Notes under the pieces: model-generated
What the model saw: only the letters and a program-made list of their open reading frames with translations
What the model was told of the DNA's origin: nothing
Databases searched by the model: none
Shown here: positions 1 through 9,839 of the stretch, piece by piece
Numbering within the stretch: the stretch's first letter is position 1
How the letters are laid out: each line of letters begins with the position of its first letter
From: Stramenopiles sp. TOSAG23-2
Taxonomy: Eukaryota; Sar
Assembly (NCBI GenBank): GCA_900128395.1
Contig: LT649250.1
Span: forward strand, 1 to 60,466
DNA: 60,466 bases
Direction of reading: 5' to 3'
Position numbers and translations under genes: made by a program

Positions 1-874
1 GATTGTCATAACCACTATGGTCACATACATATTTATCGTAAGATTTCAATGAATCGAATTTGTCATTAATATATTGTTTCACCTGTATACCAAGGTCTAC
101 TTTAGATGCGGAGTTTTCAAGATATTTTATTCTCTGTTCTTCCACGTTCTTTGCAGTTTGCTCCTTTTCATTTTCCTTCTCCTTCTCCCTTTGTTCAATT
201 CTCTTTTGCTTTTCCTTCTCCCTTTGTTCAATTCTCTTTTTCTTTTCCTTTTCATTGTGTTCAATTCTCTTTTTCTTTTCCTTTTCCTTTTCCTTTTGTT
301 CAATTCTCTTTTTCTTTTCCTTTTCATTGTGTTCAATTCTCTTTTCCTTTTCCTTTTGTTCAATTCTCTTTTTCTTTTCCTTCTGTTCTTCCTTTTTCTT
401 AGCATTCTGCTCTTTTATTTTGTTTTTTTGACACTTTTTCCCGCATTTTTTCAGTTTGCGACCGTTGAATTCTTCTTCTTCTTCTTCAGCATCATCATCT
501 TCGTAATCCATGTCTGTATCAAATTTGTTGTTATCTTTATCATTTTCTTCCTCCATAAGCTCGTCGTAAGCAGAATTTACTCGAGTCCAACACTGATCAA
601 TACCCAAGTTTAGGTAACCTGGTTTGCATACATATTTATTTCTGTACGGTATATACGTTGTTCGCTCCTTTCTCCATATTGTAGGATCTTTAGGATAACA
701 TTGGCCATGCGGATAAACTTGGAAGAAAAAACCTTCCGGGCAGTCAACCTCTTCATCATATACATCAGTTTCGTCAAATTCATTATCATATTTAGAGGCA
801 CCATATGCATTTACATTATTAGCTGAATATAATATAAAACATATTGTTACGAGTATTATTAATATTTGTTTCAT
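1..874 (-). CDS. Secreted protein with Lys/Glu-rich repeats, cut by the left window edge
   Basis: Translating the minus strand from the ATG at 874 gives an open frame of about 291 codons with no stop that runs off the left edge. The N-terminus (MKQILIILVTICF...) is a clear signal peptide of about 23 residues ending in VNA. An acidic part with several Cys follows (VDCPEG, GQCYP, YVCKPGY, DQCW), then a poly-Glu stretch, then about seven imperfect repeats built on KEKKRIEQ or KEKKRIEHN. The last visible part is non-repetitive and holds another Cys. I do not recognise a family. The Cys pattern with a charged coiled-coil-like repeat suggests an extracellular or wall-associated protein. The C-terminus is outside the window. 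Confidence 0.75.
   Translation of the reverse strand, partial: MKQILIILVTICFILYSANNVNAYGASKYDNEFDETDVYDEEVDCPEGFFFQVYPHGQCYPKDPTIWRKERTTYIPYRNKYVCKPGYLNLGIDQCWTRVNSAYDELMEEENDKDNNKFDTDMDYEDDDAEEEEEEFNGRKLKKCGKKCQKNKIKEQNAKKKEEQKEKKKRIEQKEKEKRIEHNEKEKKKRIEQKEKEKEKKKRIEHNEKEKKKRIEQREKEKQKRIEQREKEKENEKEQTAKNVEEQRIKYLENSASKVDLGIQVKQYINDKFDSLKSYDKYVCDHSGYDN
195..395. repeat. In-frame minisatellite inside the secreted protein gene
   Basis: About seven copies of a CAATTCTC(T)n-C-rich unit of 27-39 bases, most often 33, lie head to tail. All unit lengths are multiples of three, so the frame on the minus strand is kept and each copy adds a Lys/Glu/Arg-rich block. Repeat number is likely to vary between isolates. 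Confidence 0.8.
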
Positions 875-1736
875 GTTTTTTGATTGTTGTCGTTGGTATT
901 GCTACGTAATATAATATTTTTATTTTGTTATGGCTTCACTTGTTTACTTTCGTTTGTATGATACTATATTATCCTCTTAATAGCTTTCCGTATATAGATA
1001 GATATATATCCATTTGTGCTGCTTTGTGTTTTTGTTGGTGATTATAATCCATAGTGTGTTCATGGTACCAGGTATTTGAGTACGCTATCCATTTGTGCTG
1101 AAACAAAAAATCTTTTTGAAATAAAAAAAACTGAAAATTAAGGTCCTATAATATTACTGTACACCAAATTAAAACATACACTAACTATACATGTACTCAG
1201 CTACACCATATACCATGGCTGGTATATGCCTACCAGATAAACCCTTAACGTGTTTGAAGATCCTCTCCCGTGTTGTTATTACGACAATATCGTATACATC
1301 GGTACAGCACAGCACTATCACACACTCATAAATGGGTACTACTATCTAATATACTTAATACTGTACAACAACGAATACGATATTACACTACGACTCGACT
1401 ACAATCAGAAAACTACAATCCCCTATGATATTTAGCAATTTAAATTGATATCAAACTGCCAAAACCCTCCTTAACTCCAACGAATTCCATCGCTGTGCCA
1501 CAACCCCCAATCCAGACCTAATGCAGGGCTCTCGCCGTACACGGCAATTTTTTTTTTTTTTATTTTTTTTTTTTTATTTATAATTTTGTGTGTGTGTGAA
1601 AAGAAGTGCACAAGTTGGGGAATCATCATCTCGCTCTAAAGAAGTTTGTTGTCGCTACACAATAATAAGTAGCTACTCTTCAGTAATAGAATCATCAACA
1701 TAATTGTTATGTCCAAATGTTAGAGAAAGAAGGATC
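875..1736. other. Intergenic region, divergent upstream sequence
   Basis: Lies between two divergent genes that both encode signal-peptide proteins. It holds a T-rich tract near 1549-1577 and a short TG run, but no convincing gene. A 61-codon frame at 1250-1435 has no ATG start and no protein-like composition. Promoters for both neighbours presumably lie here, but no motif is clear enough to mark. Confidence 0.6.
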
Positions 1737-2372
1737 ATGGTGATTAACAGCAGAATGATTTGTTTAATACAACTCATGCTGACGGTGGCAATGACTATAA
1801 TACTGACCGATAGCAAATGTTATGCAAATATTAAGCAGAAAGATCATAACTATAATATTATTAATAATAAAAATAACAGTTACATATATATTATCAGACA
1901 TGGGGAAAAGAAGTGGTTACTGGGGTGCTTGTCAAAAGCAGGCGAAGAAAGAGCACAAGCACTAAAATCAATTTTTCAAAACAAGTTTTCTTTACCAAAT
2001 CATATTTTTGCTAACTTTTATGATGATCATATTGACTGCGAACGGTGTATAGAAACAGTAATACCAATTGCAAAAGAATTACATTTAACAGTAAATTCAA
2101 CGTATGGGTATAATAAAAAATTAGGTGGTAATAAAGGCGCAGCAAATGCATTTAAAAATGTCATTCTCACATCGCAAAAGATTCCACAGACATTGCTTGT
2201 TGCATGGGAGCATATTAATATTAAACCGTTAACAGAAGCCTTAGGTGTACCACTTGCTAAAATACCATCATGGAAAGGCAGCAATTTTGATACAGTCTAT
2301 GTATTAGCATTTAATTCTACTGCACATTTAATTTCATTTGATGTTTCGTCAGAAGGCTTTACACCCCCATAG
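1737..2372 (+). CDS. Secreted histidine-phosphatase superfamily protein
   Basis: 211 residues from the ATG at 1737. The frame is open further upstream, but only from a TTG. Residues 1-30 form a signal peptide ending near KCYA, so the product probably enters the secretory pathway. The catalytic RHGEK motif is at residues 54-58 (His55 would be the phosphorylated residue), and a second core motif, WEH, has His159. A conserved-looking Arg-Cys-Ile-Glu-Thr stretch lies between them. This fits branch 1 of the histidine phosphatase (phosphoglycerate-mutase-like) superfamily, whose members dephosphorylate small molecules or proteins. The substrate cannot be told from sequence. It is short, with only the catalytic core after the signal and an Asn-rich linker. 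Confidence 0.75.
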   Translation: MVINSRMICLIQLMLTVAMTIILTDSKCYANIKQKDHNYNIINNKNNSYIYIIRHGEKKWLLGCLSKAGEERAQALKSIFQNKFSLPNHIFANFYDDHIDCERCIETVIPIAKELHLTVNSTYGYNKKLGGNKGAANAFKNVILTSQKIPQTLLVAWEHINIKPLTEALGVPLAKIPSWKGSNFDTVYVLAFNSTAHLISFDVSSEGFTPP

Positions 2373-2839
2373 AGTGTAGGAATTTTTATACATGTTACTT
2401 ATAAAATCATATAAATTATTTTAATTCAATTAATATATATATATATATATATTATATATATAAATTTATTAAAAAATCAAAACTCTTTTAATTTAACTTT
2501 TAATAACAGTTTTGCGCACTGCCATCCGAACCAATAAGGGTAAAAAAATCTGGAAACCAGAGATTTTCCTTGCCAGTACCACATAAGGGTCTCTCAGAAG
2601 AAATAAGAAATACTCATCTTATTAATACCTTAATTTTCGTCGTGATTTATGATTTTTAGATTTCGTTCATTTTTTTTAATAAATAATAAAGGCCAAAATA
2701 AAAAATACAAAATGAATAAAACAAATTGGAAAAGTAGAAAACATGTGTCACATCAATATTTATTAATACTTTATTTTCTGCATCTCTCTCCCCCCCTTTC
2801 TTCACAAACATCCAAAATATATACAGATATTAAATAAAG
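2373..2839. other. Intergenic region with (AT)n tract
   Basis: Holds an (AT)n tract near 2430-2462 just after the phosphatase stop, and a small hairpin (CTGGAAACCAG) near 2550. A 62-codon frame at 2649-2837 ends right before the next start codon and is best read as 5' leader. I see no gene. Confidence 0.6.
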
Positions 2840-3778
2840 ATGGAAGTGACATATGAAACTATATGGGAAAAAGCGGTACATGCAGTTGGATCGGAAAATT
2901 ATCAAATAGCAATTGATAACGGGTTTTTATGTTTAAATTTTTTAAATGAACAAATTGTTGTATTAGAACGTCAACATATTATGAATACTAATACTGATAA
3001 AAATAATGAAGAATATAGTAATAAAAAAAACTTCCTATTGTTAAAAATGTTGCCTTGTTGTATTTTAATGTCTAAATCGTATATATTGTCAAATAAAAAA
3101 GAAGAAGGTAGTCGTTTTTTGTCTCAATCTGTATTATTAGCGAAAAAAAAATTATATAAAGATCCAGCTGAAAATGCTGCTATTTTTTCTGTTCTAGCTG
3201 AAGTTTTTAAAATATTAAAAGATAATAAAGGGGAACATGCAATGCTTTTGGAATATATGCAACGCATGGAAAAAGAAGCCGGTAAATCCCATGTCGCAGT
3301 AAGCGATTGCTATCATTTACTTGCAGGGTTTTACATACGTAATAAACAAATTAATTTAGCCATCGAATATGGTGAAAAATGCTTAGCAAATCGATTAGAT
3401 TATTTTGGTCGAGTCAATGAAATTGTTGATAACAGTTTATATTCATTAGGATTAATCTATAGAGCTGGTGGTAGATTGAAAGATGCATTTTTGACATTGT
3501 TAGAATCTATTGAAATTAGGACACAATTATTTGGTCCAACTAGTTTGGAAACTGCTGAATCACAAGAAAGTGCAGGATTCACTGCACATCAAATGAAAGA
3601 ATTGAAAAAAGCAAATATTTTATATAAGTTGGCATTGGAGACAAGAACAACTATTTTAGGAAAAGAACATGATTCAACGAAAAGTTTATTAAAATTACAA
3701 CGACAAGTGTATGTGGAATTGACTTCTAAAACAAGTTCTCCTAGCAAAAAAAAGAAAAGGAAGAAGAAGAAGCGTTGA
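2840..3778 (+). CDS. TPR protein, kinesin-light-chain-like repeats, basic tail
   Basis: 312 residues; start ATG at 2840. Helical repeats cover most of the chain. The clearest TPR units are at about 150-290 (patterns such as LAIEYGEKCL, SLGLIYRAGGRLKDAF and ANILYKLALETR), with the 42-residue spacing and LFG/ILGKEH turns seen in kinesin-light-chain and SMYD C-terminal TPRs. No catalytic domain is present, so it is probably a protein-interaction scaffold. The tail is a run of Lys/Arg after a Ser/Pro linker, a possible nuclear or nucleolar signal. No specific ortholog is recognised. Confidence 0.75.
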   Translation: MEVTYETIWEKAVHAVGSENYQIAIDNGFLCLNFLNEQIVVLERQHIMNTNTDKNNEEYSNKKNFLLLKMLPCCILMSKSYILSNKKEEGSRFLSQSVLLAKKKLYKDPAENAAIFSVLAEVFKILKDNKGEHAMLLEYMQRMEKEAGKSHVAVSDCYHLLAGFYIRNKQINLAIEYGEKCLANRLDYFGRVNEIVDNSLYSLGLIYRAGGRLKDAFLTLLESIEIRTQLFGPTSLETAESQESAGFTAHQMKELKKANILYKLALETRTTILGKEHDSTKSLLKLQRQVYVELTSKTSSPSKKKKRKKKKR

Positions 3779-3880
3779 GTTGGATATGCATGTATGTATA
3801 ATGTTATATATATATTTTATTTGAGAAAGAGTAGTGTTAATGGTGCGCACGTTAACGTGTGCGTATTACTAAAGTGTGGT

Positions 3881-3932
3881 GTAAAAAATATTATGATTTG
3901 CATTTGATATGCTTATGCATAATATTTTTTAC
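3881..3932. repeat. Short perfect inverted repeat (hairpin)
   Basis: GTAAAAAATATTATG at 3881-3895 is perfectly matched by its reverse complement at 3918-3932, with a 22-base loop. A second imperfect palindrome (CGCACGTTAACGTGTGCG) sits just upstream near 3846-3863. Both lie after the TPR gene stop. They may be transcript-end structures or traces of a small mobile element. Confidence 0.6.
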
Positions 3933-4136
3933 GAACTCTCAGCCAGAGCAAAGGGTCCACTAAATCATAATAGTCGTTCTTAGTATACTATATATTGTAC
4001 TTAAAATACCCTATATCCTGAAATCTCAATCCCCAACAACAACAAAAATTATAAACATTATACTGTATATTTCTCCATTGACTAAACAAAAAAAAACACA
4101 CACGAAAAAAATACATTCAAGAAGAACAGGCACGCG

Positions 4137-4901
4137 CTAAACTATCACCAATTTGAATTCAAATAATCTAATCGCTTTCTTTTTGTTATCAAACGTAATC
4201 GTATGCGGTGATACTTTGTCCATTTTAACAGCAGAAGCACTGCATGTTAGCGAAACAAATTTTGTAATTAATTTTGGTGACATAATTGTTTTTATATCTG
4301 GTGGTTTTGTAAAATCAATTTCATCTTTGAAATGTTTTTCAACATCAAAATATATAAATATGTAATTGCAATTTCTGAATGTGGTTGCTTTAATATTATT
4401 TCATCTATTTCATTACCAACCAATGTTTCCATTAAATTTATAATGACCTGGGCCGAGACAGGCTTCATCATGTCAGACCGCTTTTGAATCATTTACAAGA
4501 TATTAGCAAAAAACTTTATCATCCTGGACAGGAACTTGCACTAGACAAGCAAGTTATTAAAACCAAATCATCATATTGTACATTTAAAGTTAGATTTTCA
4601 GAGAAACCAATTAAATGCGGGATAAAAGTGATTTTGCTTAAAAGGTATCCATTTCTAAGTTTGTTGTTTGCATGAATGTTTGGACATCATGTGTATTGCT
4701 ACTTTTTTTTGGATAATTGCTGTAGGAATATGAATATATTTTTGAATCATTATTATTGCTACTACTATTACTGCTGCTATGACCACCAGTACTGTTATTG
4801 CTTGTATGACCAATAACACTAATAGCTTTATATATATTTATCCATTTTTCTTCTTTTGTTAAGGAAGAGACAAATGAATAAAAGAAACAGAAGCAAGTGA
4901 A
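4137..4901 (-). pseudogene. Broken coding relic interrupted by a piggyBac fragment
   Basis: Three protein-like stretches follow each other on the minus strand in different frames. 4901-4638 has an Asn/Ser-rich part like the neighbouring real genes and ends in TFMQTTNLEMDTF-stop. 4440-4366 contains NLMETLVGNEIDEIILKQ. 4366-4137 contains YFDVEKHFKDEIDF and FEFKLVIV-stop. The last two must be joined by a frameshift inside an AT-rich run, and the first two are separated by the opposite-strand piggyBac fragment. No start codon is seen. I do not recognise the protein. It may be a dead gene, or a spliced gene whose intron holds the transposon piece. Confidence 0.4.
4442..4675 (+). mobile_element. 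piggyBac-type transposase fragment
   Basis: The plus-strand frame starting NDLGRDRL reads DRLHHVRPLLNHL, then LYHPGQELALDKQ, then KPIKCGIKVILL. This order and spacing match the DDE_Tnp_1_7 (piggyBac) domain around the first catalytic Asp (families read roughly RPLxxxL...YxPGxELSxDExM...KPxKxGIKxxxL). Here the Asp sits in ALDKQ, with the usual Glu replaced by Lys. No start codon, no remainder of the domain and no intact ends are seen, so this is a dead fragment of under 240 bases. Confidence 0.65.
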
Positions 4902-5736
4902 TTAATTTATTATAAACAACTTATATACATATACATGGATTACTAAATGTCACAATTTCTTATAAAGGATTTAACTGAATGTACAAGATGATATTCTTAT
5001 TATTTTATTAAAAAGTTATACAAAGGAACTATGAAGAACCGAGTGGAGATTCTAAAAGATATAGAATTGTCACAAATTCCCAAAGCTATAACATCAAATA
5101 ATAGCTAAACAAACCAAATCAAATACAGATCATGTCAAAACAGAGAAGTGAATAAAGACAATTATGATGAATTTAAACAACTGAAATGGAACATAAATTC
5201 TGGAGCTGCTCAATGTGTCCAAAACTTGCAGAGCTGCTAAAAGGGGCCGCTCAGTCACCAATTGTCATGATGATAGTGTTCAATGTAGGGTTCTAGAGAG
5301 GCAAGAAAACCCTTAAATGAATTAAAGGTTCGCGTCAACTTCTTCTGCAGTGAAAGAAAACCCTTAAATGAATAAAAGAGAGCGGTAGACTTTTAGAATC
5401 TCCAGTTTAATAGTGGATAAGTAATTCGAACTTCTTTTTCCCCAATCCCTTGATTGAAGACTTGTCGGGTGCAATTTTAATTTAAGATTTCATTTTTTTG
5501 AAAAATATTAATAATAAATAATAAAAAATTACGAATAAGTAAATATTTTATCGCTTTTTTTATTTTTTTAAAATCGTACGTATCAGTATCGTGCTGTCAT
5601 ACCGGAAATCAAAATTATAGAAATTTTTTGGTCAAAAAGTGCAAATACTAAAAATTATATATACATTTTTATTGACACGAATACGTTTATAAAATTTTAT
5701 ATAATGTGTAAGTGACAACTATTATCAATTATCTCA
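4902..5736. other. Intergenic region with a short direct repeat
   Basis: No complete gene. AAGAAAACCCTTAAATGAAT occurs at 5303-5322 and again at 5354-5373. Short open stretches between 4980 and 5300 have mixed, less AT-rich codons and may be further transposon debris, but I cannot assign them. The last 250 bases are AT-rich and lie after the stop codon of the large minus-strand gene. Confidence 0.5.
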
Positions 5737-8700
5737 TCATAAAGGCTGCTTAAATGCGCGTTTAATTGCTCCCAAAATTGACTCAGCTGTGTTTTTTGAC
5801 TGGGCCTCTGTCTTACCCAGGTTATTGTAACCACATGTGGTTTGAAATAAATAAACCTCCGTAGCTCTATCTGGTTTCCAATGAATTTTGCCTTTTTTAC
5901 TTCTTTGAGGTTCGTGTTGAAATCCGTGTTTATACACATGCTCAGTGTCTTTGATATATTTGTTACACCGTTGAAAAAAATTCAAGTCTTCAAATTCCTG
6001 TTTTTTTAGTAGTTTACGTACAGAATTTCTCCCTCCAAATTCAGCAAAGAAAACAATAAAAGATAAAGTCTCGTTCCTTTTTTCAGCTTCTGAAAGCAAT
6101 TCTGTGATCTTAAGTAAAGTATTTTGAACACTAAGTTTGTCAAAAGGTGGATTGGCTTCCCAACTACCTACCATGTGCTTGTTATCGTCATCAAAAAAAC
6201 TTCCAAGACTACCGAAACATTTATCCGTATCTGGAAATGCAGAATAAAATTTATCTAATCGATGATTTAGCGGTGACGCAAAACATTCCCCCTCAACTTT
6301 CAACCTTTTCCGTAAGACCTCAAAAACTTTATCTGGCAATGCCCCTTGCGCACCGCTGTTCTCCCCCCAGAGTGTGTGATATCTTTGCAACATTGACAAT
6401 ATTCTTTCATCAACTAAATTTCTAGCATAACAAAACTTGTTATTGATTCTTGCCTTGTCGTGATCACTGCATAACTTCTCGTAATACTCAGTAAATAGTT
6501 TCTGGCCTCTATTCGCATTTTGTTGAGAAATTTTTAAAGTCGTTATTGAATTTTCCTCCGTCACAACTGGCTTACTTTTATAGTCCCCAGTTTTTTGAAT
6601 TTTGATCCTAGATTTTTCCATGCAATTCATTACATCATTGTAGAGTTTACATCCTAATTTTTTATTGCCTTGAAAAATATTAAATTCATTTCCCAGTCGT
6701 TTTAAAAAGTGCTTTTCAGTAGTAACATTTTTCTCTGGTAGCATATAATCTTTATCATCTAGGAGAATTGAATTTTTCGGTCCTTTTCTTACTATGAGAG
6801 TCCATTGCTCATCCTCTGTTTGACATATTGTACCGTCCCGACTACAATCGAAAATCCAATTAGAAATCGCTTTTGCAACTTTTCTTCTTACCGTATATTT
6901 TTTTTCAAAATCTTTAACTTTGTTTTCCACAGCAACAGCAACGATTTTCTCAGTACATTTTTGTATACAATCCTTCCGCAACATTTCATGTTTAGGAAAT
7001 ACATATTTAGACGATCCGTGTTTTTCGCTTTCTTCTAAAAGTTGTGAGGGTGGGACATCATGACTAAGTTCAAATCTTCCTCGCATCCATGAAAAAGTTT
7101 TAACACTCTTTTTGAGGAAGTTTCTAAACAAAGTACGGTGTTCTGGGTGCTGTAGATCTCCAGGTATATCCCAATTGAACATTTCGCTACGGGATTTGTC
7201 AGTGGATATTATAATGGGGCGCATGTGCCTCAATTCTCCTTTCAATAAGGTGTTCAAAAACCACCATTCATCACCGTTGGTTCCATCGCGTTCAGATAAC
7301 GTGCTAAAAGATCTTCGGTATGTCTCTTTTATCTCGTTATACATAGAAGACTTTTCACATTGTTTTTCAAGATTTCTAGGCATAATAAATAAAATGTTTG
7401 TATCTTCATACTTTTGACTAATCAAATCCTTCATAGCTTTTTCGATTGCCTCTCCAGGACAATTTGATGGAGCATCACTGTTATAAGCAACATTTCGAGC
7501 ATCAATAATAAGAAAAGGATTTTCAGTTATATCAACTTCTTCTTGATTCCTACACATCAATTCCGTAAACATAGTTTTTTCCTTTGGAGTTTTCAAGGGC
7601 TTTAATTCATTTATTTCGATCATATGTTTTTTTTTCGTAATACTTTGATGGATTTTATTATTGTTGCCTTCTTTCCTCTCTTTTATTAATTTTCTTAACA
7701 AAATATTCGTAGGTTTTGTTGATTTTTTATGATTTTTTATAGCACTTTTACTATTTGTAACATCGACTGCCTCTTTCTTCACAACAAAATTCATAACTTC
7801 ACGTAGTTTATGTTTTGTGCCATTTGTAACACTAGGTATCAATCTCTTTTTATCACTTTTATTTCTTTTTGACATTTCCCCCACTTTCTTTTTAACGTCA
7901 ATCTTTACATGTTGTTTCTGTTGCATCAATTTTTTTTTCCAATTTAAAACATTCCTATACAATCTACTTTGGTCCACTCCAGCCGCATTTAGCATAGTCA
8001 TAACTTTTTTACCGGTCAACCTCCGATCTAAGTAATTTTTATGTGCTTTACGTATAGCTTGAGTTTTATATACCTGTTATATTTACAAAACATTCTTGTT
8101 AGTAACATGTATAAATATATGTGTATGTATATATAAGAGGTACAATATATATAGAAGTTGATGTGTTATTTACGTACATTTTGTACTTGTACTTGTGCTG
8201 TATAACGTTCATGCCATGATACTTGTTTGCAAATACTCAATTCTAGTCTACTAATTGCTAAAAACACACCATCGACATATGTTTCAGTTGATCTATTCCA
8301 CAAAAATAGCAGCGTTTCGAATGGCTTTATGTACGATTGAAAATTATTTATGTCACTTTTTTTGCCACCAAAAACACAGTATTTTAAACAATCACTTTCT
8401 GTACTTTCATTGCAATAAAATATAAAGCCAGGCAAGCCTTCTGAAAGTTTCTCTTTCACCTCTCCTTTCTTCTTATTGCTCTTGTCTTCACTGTTTCCCC
8501 TGCTTAAATCTTTCAATGATATCTTCTTGGGTTTCGTTGCTTTATTTTTGACAGTGCTCTTATTCTTTGCAGAATCTCTTCTTTGTTTTTTCTCTTCTCC
8601 CTCATCTTCTTCGGAATCTTGCTTTAAGTTAGCATTATAATCTAATTCTGCACCACCCAGTAGATTTAAGTTCACCATTCTATAATCGTTTGTTATCAAC

Positions 8701-9839
8701 TCATGAGTTTTAATAGTTTTCTTCTTACCATGTCTAAAGAATGACCCTTCTTCCTTTTTCATCTCATTCTTTCTATGTGCTTTAGCAACAAAGAATGACC
8801 CTTCTTCCTTTTTCATCTCATTCTTTCTATGTGCTTTAGCAACTATCTTATTACTATGTTGATCATTTGCTGCTTTTGGTTTTGCTTTCTTTAAACCATT
8901 TTGAATTACTTGCACGTTTCCCGCTTTCGTACCACCTATCTTTAAACCACATAAGTTACTTTTCGGTTTTTTCTTTTTCTTATCAGGTAGGTCGTTTTTC
9001 TTACCACGTGGTGATTCTTTTTGCTTATTTTTTTTCACACTTGATGCTTTTTTCTTTTTTTCGTTTTGACCAATTGCAATCTTTTTTCTACCCCGTTGAT
9101 TCTTAATAACCGACGATTTCATCTTTTCCTTGTCGTCATTTAGCGATACTGTCATCTTCTCCTTATTCCTTCTTTTCCTCTTGTCATTTTTAAAATTTAT
9201 TACCTTCTGCTTCTGCTTGCCTCCTATTTTAAGAGTCGAATCGTCTTTTTTCTTACCCTGTTTCACATTTAGTGCCTTTTGTTTCTTTTTCTTTTGATCC
9301 ATTGCCTTCATTGTTTTTTCCTTTCGAATTCGACCTGCATTCCCGATTTTCATCTTATCATCAGTTGTACCAAAAGTTGCAAAATCTCCTCTTATTTTTT
9401 CTTCTTTTTTAATGACTAAAGAGATTTTATTAAGCGATGCTTCCCTCTTTACCTCATTGTCATTTCTAAGCACCGGAGTTTTGCTTTCAATATCAATTGT
9501 CGTCTTCGCTTTCCTCTTGTCATTTTTAAAATTTATTACCTTCTGCTTCTGCTTGCCTCCTATTTTAAGAGTCGAATCGTCTTTTTTCTTACCCTGTTTC
9601 ACATTTAGTGCCTTTTGTTTCTTTTTCTTTTGATCCATTGCCTTCATTGTTTTTTCCTTTCGAATTCGACCTGCATTCCCGATTTTCATCTTATCATCAG
9701 TTGTACCAAAAGTTGCAAAATCTCCTCTTATTTTTTCTTCTTTTTTAATATCTGAAGTAGTTTTTCCAAACTGTGCAAAGTCATTTTTTATTTTTTCGCT
9801 CTTTGTGTTAATGGATACTTTCGTCTCTTCTGTCTCCAT
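5737..9839 (-). CDS. DCD domain + NYN/PIN-like RNase + PCIF1-type cap m6Am methyltransferase (two exons)
   Basis: Join of exon 1 (9839-8178) and exon 2 (8073-5737) gives about 1,332 residues. The start ATG at 9839 follows an in-frame TAA directly. Residues 1-460 are Lys-rich with duplicated blocks. About 468-595 is a DCD (Development and Cell Death) domain (GFIFYCN, FLWNRST, YTAQVQVQ) that crosses the intron. About 740-890 resembles Zc3h12a/NYN RNases: LIIDARNVAYN with Asp745, GDEWWFLN with Asp822/Glu823, and ISTDKSRSEM with Asp846. About 940-1322 matches PCIF1/CAPAM: GECFASPLN, SAFPDTDKCFGS and the catalytic NPPF at 1195-1198. PCIF1 methylates N6 of the cap-adjacent 2'-O-methyladenosine of mRNA. 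The WW domain of animal PCIF1 is absent. Domain calls come from motif reading. The combined architecture is new to me. Confidence 0.8.
8074..8177 (-). other. Intron (104 bases, phase 0) in the DCD-NYN-PCIF1 gene
   Basis: Donor GTACGT begins at 8177 and the acceptor ...TATAACAG ends at 8074. Without splicing, exon 1 stops three codons later and exon 2 has no ATG at its start. Splicing joins VQVQN to VYKTQAIRKAHKNYLD in frame and rebuilds the C-terminal part of the DCD domain, which is strong support. It is the only intron I can support in the window. Confidence 0.8.
8736..8843. repeat. Two tandem 54-base units within exon 1
   Basis: 8736-8789 and 8790-8843 are the same 54-base unit side by side, each encoding VAKAHRKNEMKKEEGSFF on the minus strand. 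Confidence 0.85.
9174..9749. repeat. Two apparently identical 240-base repeats within exon 1
   Basis: 9174-9413 and 9510-9749 read identically at an offset of 336 bases. They encode the same 80 residues twice, including the IRGDFATFGTTDD and Lys-rich blocks. The length is a multiple of three, so the frame is kept. Base-level identity points to recent duplication or gene conversion. Confidence 0.85.

Noticed and set aside
1250-1435. 61-codon plus-strand frame in the left intergenic region
   Set aside because: No ATG start, Tyr/Ile-rich composition from AT-rich DNA and no domain; best read as a chance frame.
2649-2837. 62-codon frame ending just before the TPR gene
   Set aside because: Ends two bases before the TPR ATG, is in a different frame, and has the composition of an AT-rich leader.
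9174-9749. The paired 240-base repeats as a CRISPR-like or mobile repeat
   Set aside because: Only two copies, in frame within one protein, with no spacer-repeat pattern; it is an internal coding duplication.
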